A stretch of 64,000 bases of DNA from 2-12-FULL-35-15 sp036386835 (GTDB lineage Bacteria > Bacteroidota > Bacteroidia > 2-12-FULL-35-15). The notes under the pieces were generated by a model. The model worked only from the letters and a program-made list of their open reading frames with translations, was not told where the DNA came from and made no database searches. The position numbers and the translations under genes were made by a program. Where the stretch lies: NCBI GenBank assembly GCA_036386835.1, contig DASVUX010000034.1, positions 124,001 through 188,000 on the forward strand. The letters run 5' to 3'. Positions 61,848-64,000 of the stretch are shown here, in pieces; position 1 is the stretch's first letter; the number at the start of each line of letters is the position of its first letter.

Positions 61848-63812
61848 ATGTCTGAAAAAAAAATATTTAATAAAGCGCTGCTGTTTATTGCACTGCTTTT
61901 TATAGCCACAGATTCTCCCGGACAAAATGCGGTTATTGATTCAATGAAGCAGGTGCTGCTCACCGCGGGGGAGGATACTGTAAAAGCTGGGACGTTGCTT
62001 GAGCTTTCATTTAAAATGCGGACAATTGATCCTGAAGCAGGGCTGAAATATGCAGAAGAAGGAATTAAATTATCAGAGCAGCTTAACTGGAAAATTGGTA
62101 TCGCTAAAGGTTATAATTCCAAAGGATCGAATTATAAGGCCCGGTCCGAATATACATTAGCGCTTGAAAGCTATCAGCATTCACTCTCCCTTTACGAGGA
62201 TCTCGGAAGAAAAAGGGATATTGCTACATTGCTTATGAATGTCGGCTCAGTTTACCGCCCGTTGGAATCATATGATAAAGCTTTGCATTATTATAAAAAA
62301 GCCCTGGCTATTGCAGAAACAATAGATGCAAAGAAATTAACCGCGCAGCTCCTGGGTAATATGGGTGTGGTTTACTTTAATAAGCATGAGTATGATCAGC
62401 AGCTGAAAATGAATGAGCGTGCACTGGCTCTCTTTCGCGAAGTGAATGACCGGGATAATGAAAGCTGGATCCTTTCAAATATTGCAGATGCATATGCCGT
62501 AAAGGAAGATTTTAAAAATGCCCTGGAGTACCAGGAAATGGCAATTGCAATCTATGATGAATTGGGAAACCTGAGCTATAAGGCTACAAGCCTGGATAAT
62601 ATCGGGGCTTATTATTACAACATGGCTGCCCTGGAAAAGAACGAGGCTTCCAGGAAAGAACTGGTAAATAATTCAATACTTCATTTCGAGGAGGCGGCAA
62701 AGATTTTAAGAGAGCTGAATGATATTGATTACCTGAAGCAGGTCCATCTGAATCTTTCCAATTCGTATCTCTTATTAAAAGATTATGAAAAAGCCTTGCA
62801 GAATTTTCAAACATATGCAGTAATGAAAGATTCCCTGTTCTCCCTGGAAACTGCAGAGAGCGTTGAAAAGCTTGAGACGCAGCGCGAGTTGGATGTCAGG
62901 GATAAGGAGATCGTTATACAGGAATTAAAGAAACGGACCGAGCGGATCTATATGTTTGCAGGAGTGCTGTTCCTTCTTGTGATCATTGGATTTATAGCCG
63001 CAGGTTACCGCAATCAGAAGCAGTCCAAAGAACTCATAAGTCAGCAAAAGCACATTGTAGAAGAAAAGCAGAAAGAAATAGTTGATTCGATCAACTATGC
63101 AAAAAAAATTCAATATGCTCTGCTCGCGCATAAAGATCTTCTTTCCGAAAACCTCCGGGAACATTTTGTATTATTTAAGCCAAAGGACATAGTTTCCGGA
63201 GATTTTTACTGGGCCACATCTACCAGGGATCATTTCTACCTTGCGGTTTGCGACAGCACCGGTCACGGGGTTCCGGGTGCTTTTATGAGCCTGTTGAGCA
63301 TCTCATTTCTTAATGAGGCGATCAATGAAAAAAATATTGCAAGACCGGATAAAGTATTTGACTTTGTAAGGAACAGGCTGATTGAGAATATAAGCGGTGA
63401 AGGTCAGAAAGATGGATTTGATGGAATTCTTTTTTGTCTTGACAAGGAGAAAAAAGTGTTAACCTATGCTGCAGCCAATAATGCTCCGGTCCTCATCAGG
63501 AACAGTACTTTGACCAGGCTGGAAAATGACAGGATGCCTGTAGGTGCAGGTGAAAGGAAGGAAAGCTTCCGTCTCTTTACCCTAGACCTGTTGAAAGGCG
63601 ACCAGCTATATCTTTATACAGATGGTTATTCTGATCAGTTTGGCGGACCTAAAGGAAAGAAGTTTATGAATAAAAACCTGAATAATTATCTTATAGAGAT
63701 TCGCGATACACCAATGGAACAGCAAGGAAAGGCATTGTTCAGTACCTTCAATGAATGGAAAGGATCGATGGAGCAGGTAGATGATATTTGTGTGGTAGGG
63801 TTCAAAGTATAA
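61848..63812 (+). CDS. TPR-containing SpoIIE-type serine phosphatase
   Basis: 654-aa protein from the ATG at 61848 (a TTG at 61827 is less likely). It has a signal or anchor segment (~8-25, ending PGQN), then several TPR repeats (~40-330; for example LESYDKALHYYKKALAIAETI and ALEYQEMAIAIYDELGNLSYKA), a span (~370-390, IYMFAGVLFLLVIIGFIAAGY), a coiled coil (KQSKELISQQKHIVEEKQKEIV), and a C-terminal PP2C-like SpoIIE domain with DIVSGDFYWATSTRDHFYLAVCDSTGHGVPGAFMSLL. The TPR part would sense outside and the phosphatase act in the cytoplasm, probably on an anti-anti-sigma-type partner; none is in the window. Confidence 0.92.
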   Translation: MSEKKIFNKALLFIALLFIATDSPGQNAVIDSMKQVLLTAGEDTVKAGTLLELSFKMRTIDPEAGLKYAEEGIKLSEQLNWKIGIAKGYNSKGSNYKARSEYTLALESYQHSLSLYEDLGRKRDIATLLMNVGSVYRPLESYDKALHYYKKALAIAETIDAKKLTAQLLGNMGVVYFNKHEYDQQLKMNERALALFREVNDRDNESWILSNIADAYAVKEDFKNALEYQEMAIAIYDELGNLSYKATSLDNIGAYYYNMAALEKNEASRKELVNNSILHFEEAAKILRELNDIDYLKQVHLNLSNSYLLLKDYEKALQNFQTYAVMKDSLFSLETAESVEKLETQRELDVRDKEIVIQELKKRTERIYMFAGVLFLLVIIGFIAAGYRNQKQSKELISQQKHIVEEKQKEIVDSINYAKKIQYALLAHKDLLSENLREHFVLFKPKDIVSGDFYWATSTRDHFYLAVCDSTGHGVPGAFMSLLSISFLNEAINEKNIARPDKVFDFVRNRLIENISGEGQKDGFDGILFCLDKEKKVLTYAAANNAPVLIRNSTLTRLENDRMPVGAGERKESFRLFTLDLLKGDQLYLYTDGYSDQFGGPKGKKFMNKNLNNYLIEIRDTPMEQQGKALFSTFNEWKGSMEQVDDICVVGFKV

Positions 63813-64000
63813 ATACTGTAAAGTATTACCAATAACATATTATTCCTTTTGGAGTTAGAGATTTATATGTTCATAATTTCCTGCCATTTTACTGAACGAT
63901 TCACTTCTCTCCTTTAGTTAAATCTTAGCAGCAGTTGAAAATATTTTTAATAAAAGCTGCTTGTTCACCAGGCGGTGGAAGTTCATTAGGAAAGACAGAG

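Overview
The window comes from a member of the phylum Bacteroidota. The evidence is the C-terminal part of the type IX secretion (T9SS) translocon SprA, three secreted proteins with T9SS type A sorting domains, a GldL-like membrane protein, and several Bacteroidota-type promoters (TTTG / TAnnTTTG). Genes with TTG or GTG starts are common. No rRNA, tRNA, CRISPR array, prophage or insertion sequence was seen. Most of the window is core chromosome.

Layout: (1) 1-3320, the sprA-gcvH-vanZ group plus a GNAT acetyltransferase. (2) 3397-8079, a giant secreted protein with 14 propeller-type repeats, Ig-like domains and a T9SS sorting tail. (3) 8115-10923 on the minus strand, cysC-cysD-cysN (sulfate activation to PAPS). 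(4) 11128-15306, deoC, an aldehyde dehydrogenase, a second dehydrogenase-like protein without a catalytic half, and cysQ. (5) 15417-21863, a surface-glycan block: gmd, fcl, two Wzi/RemB-like outer-membrane proteins and, between them, a WecA/TagO-type lipid-carrier glycosyl transferase. (6) 21884-23782, a CASTOR/POLLUX-like ion channel. (7) 23963-28507, the tail of an aerobic respiration locus: heme O synthase, two subunit III-type proteins and subunit IV of a heme-copper oxidase, SCO, DUF420, and a small CxxC membrane protein. (8) 28508-28910, a gene-free segment bounded by inverted palindromic ends. (9) 28911-35326, aspartokinase, GNAT, fructose-1,6-bisphosphatase and Mfd. (10) 35341-42376, an AT-rich T9SS cargo gene, RtcB, the GldL-like protein, a fatty acid desaturase, a small membrane protein and a MacB-like permease. 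(11) 42582-51672, purH followed by the rod-shape operon mreB-mreC-mreD-PBP2-PBP2-rodA, in which the PBP2 gene is tandemly duplicated. (12) 51674-56717 on the minus strand, two histidine kinases, a single-domain response regulator and phosphoglycerate mutase. (13) 56905-63812, a DUF4142 protein, tiny membrane proteins, a CinA-type amidase, a second large Ig-repeat T9SS cargo protein, a small lipoprotein and a TPR-SpoIIE phosphatase.

The genes suggest an aerobic, rod-shaped Bacteroidota cell with T9SS export, probably gliding-related, that makes a fucose-containing surface polysaccharide. PAPS synthesis and PAP recycling genes flank the glycan block, so a sulfated glycan is possible, but no sulfotransferase is visible here. 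The points most worth a second look are the duplicated PBP2, the DeoC neighbour pair that resembles a split ALDH16, the palindrome-bounded segment at 28526-28910, and several tiny membrane ORFs. No clearly new defence or mobile system was found.
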